Shown here one piece after another: positions 8,975 to 18,090 of a DNA stretch of 64,000 nt. Positions within the stretch are counted from its first letter, which is position 1. Each line of letters starts with the position of its first letter. The DNA lies in contig NZ_JBNNIX010000001.1 of the NCBI RefSeq assembly GCF_050269735.1, positions 992,001-1,056,000 on the forward strand, read 5' to 3'. This DNA is from Paenisporosarcina sp050269735. GTDB taxonomy: Bacteria > Bacillota > Bacilli > Bacillales_A > Planococcaceae. The translations under genes were made by a program, and so were the position numbers. Under the pieces are notes generated by a model that did no database searches, was not told where the DNA came from, and saw nothing but the letters and a program-made list of their open reading frames with translations.

Positions 8975-11494
8975 ATGAAAAAAAACTTTTTTTATTTATT
9001 TTTAATCGCTTTATTATCATTGGTTAATTTTTTAACTCCATCTACTGTATCTGCCGAAACACCGAAAGTGTATTGGGATGGAATAATGATGGTAAAAGGT
9101 CAAGTGGGAAAAATAAAAGTCATTAAATCTATTAATTTATGGGAAAGAACAGATAAGGGCTTAGTTTTTGTTCGCATACTCAAACCTGGAGAACAATATC
9201 GTGTTTACCGATATGACAACAAGTATGGTGGACAATATGGCTTAGGTGCAAATATGTACATTACGAAGATTGCTGGTTATGTAGATTACAAAACACCATC
9301 TAAAAGTAAACTCGCAGAATTGGAAAAAGTCAGTGGTGGAACACCAAATCTTCCATCATTACCGTCTGACGCAGCCTTGTATCCAACTGAAATGTTCCCA
9401 AATTTATCGATCGGTAAAGTGAACGGACAGTCCATAACACAAATTGCACCTGGTGTGCGTAAAAAAGTTTTGGATATAGGTGTGGACAGTAATATGCAAA
9501 GAGTATTTACAATCGATTATGACGGAACAACTGCAAATATTTCACTTCGTTCCCAAATAGCAAAAGACCAAATGATAGGGTTTGAATCGACGTCTTCACA
9601 AGCAAATCGTGTAATCGAGACGAATTCTTATCATGTCGTGGGTGGTGTGAATGGTGATTACTTTGATAATGAAGGACAACCTATAGATATGATGATGATG
9701 AATGGTTCCCTCATTTCAACAGCACAAACTCCTATAAATGAATTAGCAGTATTAGGAGTTCAAGAGAATGGTAAAGTCATTATTGGATCACCTAAAGTTA
9801 ACTTGAACCTCACTGTAAATGGAGGTTCCAATTATCAAATTGATTCGATTAATAGAAAGCGTTCTGCAAATCACCTAGTAGTGTATACAAGAGATTTCTA
9901 TCCATCTACTCGAACGAACGAATTAGGAACAGAAGTACGTGTGAAGATGGACTCTGGTAAATTAAATGGCGGCGAAACTTTCAAGGGGACGGTCCTTGAA
10001 GTCATTAATAATGTAGGGAATGCAACCTTAAATAAGGATGAAATAATTCTTTCAGGTCATCATTTGGCGAGTGAATATCTTAAAGGTTTTACTGTCGGAG
10101 ATCAAATTGAAATCCAAACTAATTTTGAACCGGCAGAATGGAACACTGTAAAAGAGGCGGTAAGTGGACGATATCATCTTGTGAAAGATGGAATTGAACA
10201 AAATATAACGACTGCAGGTGTTAATCCTCGTTCTGCTGTAGGCGTACGTCAAAACGGAAGTGTGTTTACCGTAGTCGTGGATGGAAGAAGAGCGGGTTAT
10301 TCTAAAGGGCTGACTCTCCAACAAACGGCCAAAATGATGAAAGAAATGAATGCTTATAACGCAATCACCTTTGATGGTGGTGGTTCTTCCACTCTAGTTA
10401 CTAGAGAACTAGGAGATTCAAAACTAACTGTTGCGAACAAACCATCTGATGGTTTTGAGCGGGCAGTTTCAAATACACTGTTGTTTGTCAGTAAATGGGA
10501 CACATCAGCTTTATATGCGATTGTTCCACAATATAAGACAATTGAATTGTTCCAGGGCGGTACATATGAATCGTTGACAGTACCAGTAAAAGGGATCGAT
10601 CAATATATGAATCCTGTAGTGATTGGTGGCAGTGGCAATGCTCAATTACAATCGGATGCTATTAAACAAATAGGAACAACTGCTAAAGTAGTAGGCGCAC
10701 CAGGAATTTATAATGGGATAATTTCTGCAGCCGGTAAGTCTACAAGCATTCAAGTGAAAATAACGAATGAGTTAGATTTGATTCGTTTGAATGTACCGTA
10801 TATACAAGCCGCAAATGGACAAGCTATCAATCTTGTTGCAGAAGGCTTAAAAGGTGGAGCTGTTGTTGTGAATACGGCTGACGCTTTTAAGTGGTCTATT
10901 TCGCCAAATTTAGGCACGATTTCTCAAGGTCAATTCAAAGCTTCCACGAACTCTGGTGTTGGAACAATATCGGTTACATACGGAATGAAAACTTTATCCA
11001 TTCCTGTTGTGGTAGGTGATGTAAAGCCAACTGTTTTAGAATCATTTAATAAAGGAACTTTTAATTATATTGGTACAGGAGATCGTGCGAATGTAACTGT
11101 TGTAACAGATGTAATGAATGAAAGAGATGGTACGAAGGGTCTGAAAATCTCGTATGATTTTATCGGTCAGACAGGTACATCTGGAGCTTATGTGCAAGCG
11201 AAATCTTTGTTAACTATTAGTATTCCAGCTAGAAAAATTGGAATGTGGGTTAAAGGCGACGGAAGTGGATCTTGGCTGCGCTCTCAAATTAGAGACGCAT
11301 CAGGAAAAGTTGTTCAACTGGATTTTGACAGAAATGTAACTTGGACTGATTGGAGATTTTTAGAAGCAGAAATACCAGCGGGATTAAATTACCCATTAAA
11401 AATGGATTTACCTCTTCGTATTATGCAAACTGATGGGACATTAAAGACTAAAGGTGAATTTATAATTGATGATATACAATCGATTTATAAATAA
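8975..11494 (+). CDS. Secreted phosphodiester glycosidase-family protein with surface module
   Basis: 839 residues with a signal peptide (about 1-27). Residues about 30-110 form the shared surface module (VYWDGIMMVKGQVGKI, YRVYRYDNKYGGQYGLGANM). A phosphodiester glycosidase domain (NAGPA family) follows at about 150-510, with VNGDYFDNEGQP, AVGVRQNG and TFDGGGSSTL (Asp467, Gly468-470) as its hallmarks. The remainder is Ig-like and a C-terminal jelly-roll, carbohydrate-binding-like domain. The family removes GlcNAc from phosphodiester-linked sugars, so a substrate among phosphodiester-linked wall glycans is plausible but unproven. It is co-transcribed with the propeller protein; its ribosome site AAGGAG overlaps that gene's end. 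Confidence 0.8.
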   Translation: MKKNFFYLFLIALLSLVNFLTPSTVSAETPKVYWDGIMMVKGQVGKIKVIKSINLWERTDKGLVFVRILKPGEQYRVYRYDNKYGGQYGLGANMYITKIAGYVDYKTPSKSKLAELEKVSGGTPNLPSLPSDAALYPTEMFPNLSIGKVNGQSITQIAPGVRKKVLDIGVDSNMQRVFTIDYDGTTANISLRSQIAKDQMIGFESTSSQANRVIETNSYHVVGGVNGDYFDNEGQPIDMMMMNGSLISTAQTPINELAVLGVQENGKVIIGSPKVNLNLTVNGGSNYQIDSINRKRSANHLVVYTRDFYPSTRTNELGTEVRVKMDSGKLNGGETFKGTVLEVINNVGNATLNKDEIILSGHHLASEYLKGFTVGDQIEIQTNFEPAEWNTVKEAVSGRYHLVKDGIEQNITTAGVNPRSAVGVRQNGSVFTVVVDGRRAGYSKGLTLQQTAKMMKEMNAYNAITFDGGGSSTLVTRELGDSKLTVANKPSDGFERAVSNTLLFVSKWDTSALYAIVPQYKTIELFQGGTYESLTVPVKGIDQYMNPVVIGGSGNAQLQSDAIKQIGTTAKVVGAPGIYNGIISAAGKSTSIQVKITNELDLIRLNVPYIQAANGQAINLVAEGLKGGAVVVNTADAFKWSISPNLGTISQGQFKASTNSGVGTISVTYGMKTLSIPVVVGDVKPTVLESFNKGTFNYIGTGDRANVTVVTDVMNERDGTKGLKISYDFIGQTGTSGAYVQAKSLLTISIPARKIGMWVKGDGSGSWLRSQIRDASGKVVQLDFDRNVTWTDWRFLEAEIPAGLNYPLKMDLPLRIMQTDGTLKTKGEFIIDDIQSIYK

Positions 11495-11896
11495 TTCAAC
11501 TTTCGTAGCATCAGAAAGGGTTATGCAACTATTAATATCATAACCGAAGCATGAAAGAGCGAAGCAAAGTGACGCTGTCACTTCGCTTCGCTCTTTTTCT
11601 ATCGGCAGTCCTATTTGGGTTGTCGATTCCACGCACCTGAGGAACCGCTGGCACCATCATGTTTTGAACTTTCTTTATGTAAGAAGTGACCGGAACGTCA
11701 TGTACTATTAATTTCTGATGGAGTCACCAATACGGACTTACTTGTTAGTTAACTAATCAAAAAATCAAGTCCCCACACCATCACTTAGAGGGCTATACGT
11801 TCTATAAGGCTACGAATATTGCTTTAAACATTTGATTTCGTGAGGTTTTTGTGGTAGCCTTTGAAAGATGTAATTTGTAAGTTTTGGAGGGAAATC
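11495..11896. other. 402-nt gene-free interval
   Basis: Apart from the terminator at 11554-11599 I see no gene, tRNA or riboswitch I can name. A short palindrome TTAGTTAACTAA lies near 11746. The interval is moderately AT-rich and ends with the ribosome site of the next gene. Confidence 0.4.
11554..11599 (+). terminator. Strong terminator after the propeller/glycosidase operon
   Basis: AAAGAGCGAAG..AAGTGAC pairs with GTCACTT..CTTCGCTCTTT around a GCT loop, followed by T residues. Confidence 0.8.
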
Positions 11897-12301
11897 ATGA
11901 CTTCAAATAATAATGGTAAAAACAGTAATGCCGAAGAGGATGGCTTAGGAAAACTGAAAATTGTTGGTTTCTATAAGCGTCAAGCTTGGGCACTTAAGAT
12001 GTTTGATAAAATAAATGAACATGAGTTAATGGATGAAGGGGAAAATATGGTGCTTGCACCTTCTATTTTAAAATCTAAAAATGGACTTTTCTTTCCAGCA
12101 TTCATGAGAATCAATTTAAAGAAAAAAGGTGAGGTTTCTGGAGCCTATCTTATTTCTGAAGATAACGATAGTATTCTTTTAATTCCTATGGAGCAAGAGA
12201 TGGCCAATTTGGAAAAAGAACAACTTCTACCTTTCCAATATCGGACGATATCTGAAATTCCAGAAGATCATTTTCAAAAGAACTGGCCCGACTTCTCTTA
12301 A
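11897..12301 (+). CDS. Conserved-looking hypothetical protein
   Basis: 134 residues from ATG 11897, preceded by GGAGGGAAATC; an in-frame GTG/ATG further upstream lacks a ribosome site. No signal peptide or membrane span is visible. The N-terminus is polar (MTSNNNGKNSN) and the body mixes alpha and beta, with KIVGFYKRQAWALKMFDK and LIPMEQEMANLEKEQL. I do not recognise the family. It stands alone between two terminators, just before the polysaccharide locus. Confidence 0.65.
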   Translation: MTSNNNGKNSNAEEDGLGKLKIVGFYKRQAWALKMFDKINEHELMDEGENMVLAPSILKSKNGLFFPAFMRINLKKKGEVSGAYLISEDNDSILLIPMEQEMANLEKEQLLPFQYRTISEIPEDHFQKNWPDFS

Positions 12302-12374
12302 GGTACTTGCTCACCAGAGAGTTAGTAAATGCTAACTAATCTTTTGGGAAAGTCCTGTACAAACTTTGCTGGAA

Positions 12375-12407
12375 ACTACTTACGATTTTGTGAGTAGTCT
12401 TTTTTTT
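12375..12407 (+). terminator. Terminator after the hypothetical gene
   Basis: ACTACTTAC and GTGAGTAGT pair (one G-T) around GATTTT, and a T run follows. Confidence 0.7.
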
Positions 12408-12527
12408 GCCACTAACATTGTATTACAAAAACATTTTACTAATTTTTGAGGTTTGATTGGTTCTCAAAAAAATGGGAATGCTAACATTAGATATAACGGA
12501 TTAATTACAGTCTAGTTCTATCGAATG

Positions 12528-12556
12528 TTGGAACTGTGCATACTTTGGTGTATAAT
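12528..12556 (+). promoter_or_regulatory. Sigma-A-type promoter of the polysaccharide locus
   Basis: TTGGAA at 12528 and TATAAT at 12551 are separated by exactly 17 nt. It lies 140 nt before tagO and is immediately followed by the inverted repeat at 12557. Confidence 0.6.
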
Positions 12557-12601
12557 CATCTATTGACGAAACTTAAGAGACTTTGATTCGTCAAATAGAT
12601 G
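12557..12601 (+). repeat. Long inverted repeat in the tagO leader
   Basis: CATCTATTGACGAA and TTCGTCAAATAGATG form a 14-bp inverted repeat (one bulged A) with a 16-nt loop. It sits directly downstream of the TATAAT box, so it would be at the 5' end of the transcript. No T run follows, so it is more likely an operator or a leader hairpin than a terminator. Confidence 0.55.
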
Positions 12602-12695
12602 TACAATGATTCAATGTGCTCGAGTATAAGATATGTAAATATGATAGAATGACTTTTGGTATATCGACAAAAATAAAAAAACAAGGGTGAATTGA

Positions 12696-13760
12696 TTGGA
12701 TATTCGACTATTCGTAGCTTTCTCAGTTTCGCTAATTGTTGCGATTTTAATAGCACCTCTCGTCATGAAGTTCGCAGTCAAAATCGGGGCGACCGACAAG
12801 CCATCCGATCGTAAAGTACATGAAAAAATTATGCCACGTCTTGGTGGCCTTGCAATATTCATTGGAGTAATAGCCGGTTACTTTTCAGCGGGATTATACG
12901 ATGCTAAAATAACTGGAATAATTGTTGGAGCTTTCATCATCATTGTTCTTGGAATATTGGACGATAAATATGAACTTTCGGCAAAAATAAAAATTGTTGG
13001 TCAAGCATTGGCAGCTACTGCAGTTATAGGAAGTGGACTGTCGATTGAAGTATTAAATATTCCGTTTTTAGGCATATTTGATTTAGGGCTGTTTTCTTAC
13101 CCAATTACGTTATTTTGGATTTTAGCGATAACAAATGCTATAAACTTAATTGATGGATTGGATGGGTTATCGGCTGGGATTTCATCTATCGTTTTTGCAA
13201 GTATCGCCTTTCTTGCTTTTACAGGCGATAAGTTCCTGATTTTATCACTATCGTTAATTCTTTTAGGAAGTACTCTTGGCTTTTTGTTCCACAATTTTTA
13301 CCCAGCTAAAATATTCATGGGTGACACAGGGTCAATGTTCCTTGGTTATTCAATTGCCATTTTGTCTCTGCTTGGATTATATAAGAGTGTGACGTTATTC
13401 AGCTTCGTAGTTCCAGTTATGATTTTGGGTGTACCTATTTTTGATACATCATTTGCAATAATTAGAAGACTGATAAACAGACAGCCGATTTCGGCACCTG
13501 ATAAATCTCATTTGCACCATCGTTTACTGGCTTTAGGATTATCACATCGAAATACGGTTTTGGTCATTTACGGATTTGGGTTGATTTTTAGTATTGCTGC
13601 GATTAGCTTTGAAACACTTACTCTGCGATGGGCAATATTTACTGTATTGTTTATCTTGATTGCGTTTGAAATTGTTGCAGAAAAAATCGGTTTAGTTAAT
13701 GAAGACTTTAGACCGATACTTTCAGTATTCAAAAAAGTGGTTGGACTCAAGCGATCATAA
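12696..13760 (+). CDS. tagO: Undecaprenyl-phosphate GlcNAc-1-phosphate transferase
   Basis: 354-residue polytopic protein of the MraY/WecA/TagO family. It transfers GlcNAc-1-P from UDP-GlcNAc to undecaprenyl phosphate and so starts wall-polymer synthesis at the membrane. Visible motifs are DDKYELSAK, NLIDGLDGLSAG, FMGDTGSMFLGY and HLHHRLL, with about ten membrane spans. It begins with TTG at 12696 behind AAGGGTGA. It heads the polysaccharide locus behind the promoter at 12528. The family assignment is firm; whether it serves teichoic acid, SCWP or both cannot be told. Confidence 0.92.
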   Translation: MDIRLFVAFSVSLIVAILIAPLVMKFAVKIGATDKPSDRKVHEKIMPRLGGLAIFIGVIAGYFSAGLYDAKITGIIVGAFIIIVLGILDDKYELSAKIKIVGQALAATAVIGSGLSIEVLNIPFLGIFDLGLFSYPITLFWILAITNAINLIDGLDGLSAGISSIVFASIAFLAFTGDKFLILSLSLILLGSTLGFLFHNFYPAKIFMGDTGSMFLGYSIAILSLLGLYKSVTLFSFVVPVMILGVPIFDTSFAIIRRLINRQPISAPDKSHLHHRLLALGLSHRNTVLVIYGFGLIFSIAAISFETLTLRWAIFTVLFILIAFEIVAEKIGLVNEDFRPILSVFKKVVGLKRS

Positions 13761-13807
13761 TCGCTTGCTTCATATATAAATAATATTTTGATTGGTTGGT
13801 GTAGATA

Positions 13808-14917
13808 ATGAAAATTCCAATGCTTGATTTGTCGGAACAATACGCAACATTAAAAGATGAAGTTATGGTTGCTTTAGATAATGTAATGAGTAGCTCTCAC
13901 TTTATTTTAGGTAGTCAAGTGAAAAAGATAGAAGCAGACATTGCTGAGTACAGTCATGTGAAACACGGTATTGGCTGCGGTAACGGCAGTGATGCCATTC
14001 ACATTGCCCTTCAGGCAGCAGGTATCGGTGAAGGCGATGAAGTCATTACGTCACCATTCACATTTTTTGCAACGGGTGGAGCAATTGTTAGAGCTGGAGC
14101 TAAGCCTGTATTCGTAGATATTGATCCAGTTAACTTTAATATTGATCCTGATAAAATAGAAGCAGCAATTACTGAACATACTAAAGCAATTATTCCAGTT
14201 CATTTATATGGTCAAATGGCTGATATGGTGAAAATTAAGGAGATTGCTTCAAAGCATAACCTTGCAGTTATTGAGGATGCAGCGCAGGCAATTGGTGCAA
14301 AACAGGGCGAATTCTCTGTTGGTGAACTTGGTACTGCTGCAACTTACAGCTTTTTCCCTACTAAAAACTTAGGTGCTTATGGCGATGGTGGTATGGTCGT
14401 TACTAATCACGATGACATTGCAGAAAAAAGTCGCGTAATCCGTGTACACGGAAGTAAACCTAAATATTACCATGCTGTTCTTGGCTACAATAGTCGTCTG
14501 GATGAACTGCAAGCCGCTGTATTAAATGTCAAGTTCCCACATCTTGATACTTGGAGCGAGCTTCGTGGAAAACATGCACAAAACTATACAAACCTTCTTA
14601 ATGAAAAAGTTGGAAATTACATTAAGACACCTGAAGTTGTTCAAGGATTCCATCATGTATTCCATCAATATACAATATTGACGGACCGCAGAGACGAATT
14701 GCAGTCTTATTTAAATGAACAAGGTGTATCGACGATGATTTACTATCCACTTCCTTTACATTTACAGCCTGTTTTTGAGAATTTAGGTTATAAAAAAGGG
14801 GATTTCCCAGAAGCAGAAAAAGCTGCAGATCAAGCTCTTTCGTTGCCAATGTTCCCAGAATTAAAAGAAGAACAGCAACAATATGTAGTTGAAAAGATTG
14901 TTTCATTTTTCGCTTAA
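13808..14917 (+). CDS. wbpE: PLP-dependent sugar aminotransferase (WbpE-like)
   Basis: 369 residues of the DegT/DnrJ/EryC1/StrS family. The PLP lysine lies in SFFPTKNLGAYGDGG, and VIEDAAQAIGA and GCGNGSDAI are also typical. With the WbpB-, WbpD-, WbpA- and WbpI-like genes that follow, the expected reaction is glutamate-dependent amination of UDP-3-keto-GlcNAcA to UDP-GlcNAc(3NH2)A. The ribosome site is weak (TTGGTG). Substrate is inferred from context. Confidence 0.85.
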   Translation: MKIPMLDLSEQYATLKDEVMVALDNVMSSSHFILGSQVKKIEADIAEYSHVKHGIGCGNGSDAIHIALQAAGIGEGDEVITSPFTFFATGGAIVRAGAKPVFVDIDPVNFNIDPDKIEAAITEHTKAIIPVHLYGQMADMVKIKEIASKHNLAVIEDAAQAIGAKQGEFSVGELGTAATYSFFPTKNLGAYGDGGMVVTNHDDIAEKSRVIRVHGSKPKYYHAVLGYNSRLDELQAAVLNVKFPHLDTWSELRGKHAQNYTNLLNEKVGNYIKTPEVVQGFHHVFHQYTILTDRRDELQSYLNEQGVSTMIYYPLPLHLQPVFENLGYKKGDFPEAEKAADQALSLPMFPELKEEQQQYVVEKIVSFFA

Positions 14918-14930
14918 TTACATGACATTA

Positions 14931-14967
14931 GGTAGAGGGGGAAACGTAATTACGTTTCCCTCTTACC
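14931..14967. other. Hairpin between aminotransferase and Wzz-like gene
   Basis: GGTAGAGGG..AAACGTAA pairs with TTACGTTTCCCTCTTACC. No T run follows on either strand, so this may be an RNA-processing or partial-attenuation hairpin inside the operon. Confidence 0.45.
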
Positions 14968-14997
14968 TGTTATACATGCATTGGAAGGAGAAATATT

Positions 14998-15732
14998 GTG
15001 ACTGAACAGAGAAATTACCCGTTGTATCAAATGTTGTCATTTTACTGGAAGAAAAAGGTTTGGTTCATCATCATTCCATTAATATGTGCCTTGGTAGGTT
15101 TGCTGGCTTCAAGTTTATGGCCAAAAGAAGAGGCATATATCGGTAAATCAAATATATTTACCGGTGCTATTAATCTGGAATCCCTAACGAATCCCGATCA
15201 AATTATGGCTAAGTATGGGGAACACTTTGAAAGTGAAGTGGATATTTTTGTCCCTAGCCGCAGCTATATACAATTGGAAGTAAGAAACGATAATAAAGAA
15301 GAAATTGAAAAAGAATTGAAAGTTTACCATGATGGTGTGATGAAAGAATTATCGACACAATACGACAACCGCGTCGGTATTACGGAAACCTATGTTGCTT
15401 TATTAGAAAAACGGGTGGAAACTTTGAATGCTTCTATCAAGGAGTACCAATCTATGCTCGACAATGATGAAGTCATTTCAAGCCTTCATTCTTCACTGAT
15501 CATATCAGCAGAAACCTCGCTTTCTGAAAACATGGTTACATTGCAGCGTGTGAAAAATGATTTGGCATTCTTTGAAAAGCCTTCTCTTGTATCAAGTGAA
15601 ATAAATGAAACACCATCTTATACTCTTCAATGGACAGCAGCCGGATTTGTTATCGGGATTTTGCTAGCCATTTTCATCATCACTCTATGGCAATATATCC
15701 ACCGTGCCAGAAAGGACAACCAACATGACTAA
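14998..15732 (+). CDS. Wzz-like polysaccharide chain-length/co-polymerase protein
   Basis: 244 residues with two membrane spans, about 24-44 (WFIIIPLICALVGLLASS) and 212-234 (WTAAGFVIGILLAIFII). Between them is an extracellular part with coiled-coil tendency. This is the topology of Wzz/polysaccharide co-polymerases that set chain length in Wzy-dependent synthesis. No cytoplasmic kinase domain is attached. GTG start behind GGAGAAATATT. It overlaps the next gene by 8 nt. Confidence 0.75.
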   Translation: MTEQRNYPLYQMLSFYWKKKVWFIIIPLICALVGLLASSLWPKEEAYIGKSNIFTGAINLESLTNPDQIMAKYGEHFESEVDIFVPSRSYIQLEVRNDNKEEIEKELKVYHDGVMKELSTQYDNRVGITETYVALLEKRVETLNASIKEYQSMLDNDEVISSLHSSLIISAETSLSENMVTLQRVKNDLAFFEKPSLVSSEINETPSYTLQWTAAGFVIGILLAIFIITLWQYIHRARKDNQHD

Positions 15733-16735
15733 TTTTGCTATAGTCGGCATGGGTTTCATCGCTGACAAACATATTGCCGCAATTAACAATACAGAGGGAG
15801 CACATTTGTATGCAATTTGTGATACAAATCCTGATCGTTTAACGATTGACGATAATAATCTGAAAAAATATACCGATTTGGAATTGATGCTTCAGGAGAA
15901 TCCTGAAATCGATGTTGTTAACATTTGTGTGCCGTCTGGACTGCATGCAAGATTAACGAAACTTGTCGCAAAATATAAAAAACACATTATTACTGAAAAA
16001 CCAATGGCATTGACTTCTTCAGATGCAGAGGAAATGATCCAAACTGCAGAAGAAGAGGGCATTAAGCTTGCTATTGTCCATCCAAACAGATTCCGCCCTG
16101 CAATCATGGAATTGAAGAAATTGATGGACAAGGATGGACTGGGGAAAATCAGCCATTCGAATATCACCGTTCGTTGGAATCGCAACCAGGCCTACTATGA
16201 CCAAGCTCCTTGGAGAGGCACGAAAGCATTTGACGGGGGAGTATTGATGAATCAGGCTATCCATAGTTTGGATCTGCTCATCTGGCTTCTAGGTCCAGTC
16301 AAGTCTGTTCAAGGTCATGTAGCTACACGTCTACGCAACATTGAGACAGAAGACGTCGCAATGGGCATCGTAGAATTCCATGATGGCTCTCTAGCTGTGA
16401 TCGAATCAGCTACAACTATTTACCCTGAGAATTTAGAAGAGTCCATTGCAATCTTCGGTGAAAAAGGCAGTGTCAAAATTAGCGGCAAAAATGCTCTGTT
16501 TATCGATACATGGAATGTAGAAGGTGTTTCTAGTGAGGAAGTTCAGGCTCTGACCACTTCGATAGAAGCAGATCCATGGGGGAGAAAAGGCCACGATTGC
16601 ATCATAGAGGATATGGTAGAAGCACTAAAAGTAGACCGTGCACCTGCTATTGATGGAAATGCTGGCTTGAGTCCAGTAAAATTGATTGAAGCAATTATCG
16701 AATCCTCAGAAACAGGGAAACGAATTGAATTTTAA
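15725..16735 (+). CDS. wbpB: Gfo/Idh/MocA sugar dehydrogenase (WbpB-like)
   Basis: 336 residues. The NAD-binding fold starts at IVGMGFIADKHIAAI; EKPMAL holds the conserved Lys, and GVLMNQAIHSLDLL the catalytic-region His/Asp. In the WbpB/WlbA group it oxidises C3 of UDP-GlcNAcA, giving the keto sugar used by the aminotransferase at 13808. ATG 15725 is chosen because AAAGGA lies 7 nt upstream. The start overlaps the end of the Wzz-like gene. Confidence 0.85.
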   Translation: MTNFAIVGMGFIADKHIAAINNTEGAHLYAICDTNPDRLTIDDNNLKKYTDLELMLQENPEIDVVNICVPSGLHARLTKLVAKYKKHIITEKPMALTSSDAEEMIQTAEEEGIKLAIVHPNRFRPAIMELKKLMDKDGLGKISHSNITVRWNRNQAYYDQAPWRGTKAFDGGVLMNQAIHSLDLLIWLLGPVKSVQGHVATRLRNIETEDVAMGIVEFHDGSLAVIESATTIYPENLEESIAIFGEKGSVKISGKNALFIDTWNVEGVSSEEVQALTTSIEADPWGRKGHDCIIEDMVEALKVDRAPAIDGNAGLSPVKLIEAIIESSETGKRIEF

Positions 16736-16760
16736 CATTACGAATTAAAGGAGAAAACAA

Positions 16761-18077
16761 ATGACTAATCATTTTGAAAACTTATTAAGTAAAATAGAGT
16801 TACATGAAGCAGTAATCGGGGTAGTAGGACTAGGGTATGTCGGTCTTCCGTTGGCAGTAGAAAAAGCGAAAGCTGGATACCACGTAATTGGATTTGATGT
16901 ACAGGAATCAAAAGTAGAACAAGTCAAAAAAGGAATTAATTACATCGGTGACATCGTTGATAATGATTTAGTTGAAATGGTAGAATCTGGTCGCTTGACT
17001 GCCGAATCTGACTATAAGAGAATCAGTGAAGTTGATGCAGTGGCGATTTGTGTGCCGACACCACTTGATGTTTACCAACAGCCTGATACATCATATGTAA
17101 GAGAATCGATTGCTGAAATTGCGAAATATGCCAAAAAAGGCACTTTGGTAGTATTAGAGTCAACAACTTATCCAGGTACAACAGAAGAGATTATCAAGAA
17201 AACATTGGAAGAAAAAGGATTCACTGTCGGTGAAGACGTTTTCGTGGCTTATTCACCTGAACGCATCGATCCAGGTAACAAGAGCTTCAATACAAAAAAT
17301 ACACCAAAAGTAGTCGGCGGTATTACAGCGAACTGTACGAAAGTCGCTGCAGCGATGTACAGCAATGTACTTGAAGGGGACGTTCATGAAGTTTCCAGCC
17401 CTGCCATTGCCGAAATGGAAAAGATCTTTGAAAATACTTTCCGCCATATTAATATTGCTTTGGCAAATGAAATGGCTATCCTATGCGAAAAAATGGGCAT
17501 TGATGTTTGGGAAGTAATTGATGCAGCGAAAACAAAACCTTACGGATTCATGGCGTTCTATCCAGGACCAGGCCTTGGAGGTCACTGTATTCCAATCGAT
17601 CCATTCTATCTGACATGGAAAGCACGTGAATACAACTACCATACTCGCCTAATTGAACTTGCTGGGGAAATCAACAATTCAATGCCGGATTATGTCATCA
17701 ACCGTGCAATGCAATTGTTGAACGAACAAGGAACTGCGCTTCGTGGAGCAAAAGTTGTGCTATTAGGAATTGCATACAAAAAAGATATTGAAGATGTACG
17801 TGAATCTCCGTCACTAAAACTAGTTGAATTGCTTGCTCAACATGGTGCAGACTTTACAACGGTTGATCCATTTGTTGAATCATTCCGTGCGGCTGGACAA
17901 GTCATTAAACCTGTTCAAATTACGGATGAGTTATTGGAAAATGCTGATTTGGTCATCTTGGCTACTGATCACAGTTCTTACGATTACCAACACATTGCCA
18001 ACAAAGCTAATGTCATTTTCGATACTCGTAATGCGTTCAAACATGTAGAAAAACCAAATCGCTACATTAAATTGTAA
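16761..18077 (+). CDS. wbpA: UDP-N-acetylglucosamine-type 6-dehydrogenase (WbpA-like)
   Basis: 438 residues of the UDP-glucose/UDP-ManNAc dehydrogenase family. NAD motif GVVGLGYVGLPLA, ESTTYPGTTEE, and catalytic Cys276 in GGHCIPIDPFYLTW are visible. It oxidises C6 of the UDP-HexNAc to a uronic acid. In this gene set the likely substrate is UDP-GlcNAc, the first committed step to UDP-diacetamido uronic acids. UDP-ManNAc is an alternative that sequence alone does not rule out. AAAGGAG precedes the ATG. Confidence 0.87.
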   Translation: MTNHFENLLSKIELHEAVIGVVGLGYVGLPLAVEKAKAGYHVIGFDVQESKVEQVKKGINYIGDIVDNDLVEMVESGRLTAESDYKRISEVDAVAICVPTPLDVYQQPDTSYVRESIAEIAKYAKKGTLVVLESTTYPGTTEEIIKKTLEEKGFTVGEDVFVAYSPERIDPGNKSFNTKNTPKVVGGITANCTKVAAAMYSNVLEGDVHEVSSPAIAEMEKIFENTFRHINIALANEMAILCEKMGIDVWEVIDAAKTKPYGFMAFYPGPGLGGHCIPIDPFYLTWKAREYNYHTRLIELAGEINNSMPDYVINRAMQLLNEQGTALRGAKVVLLGIAYKKDIEDVRESPSLKLVELLAQHGADFTTVDPFVESFRAAGQVIKPVQITDELLENADLVILATDHSSYDYQHIANKANVIFDTRNAFKHVEKPNRYIKL

Positions 18078-18090
18078 GGAGTGGATTTGT

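Noticed and set aside
14931..14967. Terminator between wbpE-like and Wzz-like genes
   Set aside because: The stem is good, but no T run follows on either strand, so only a hairpin is reported.
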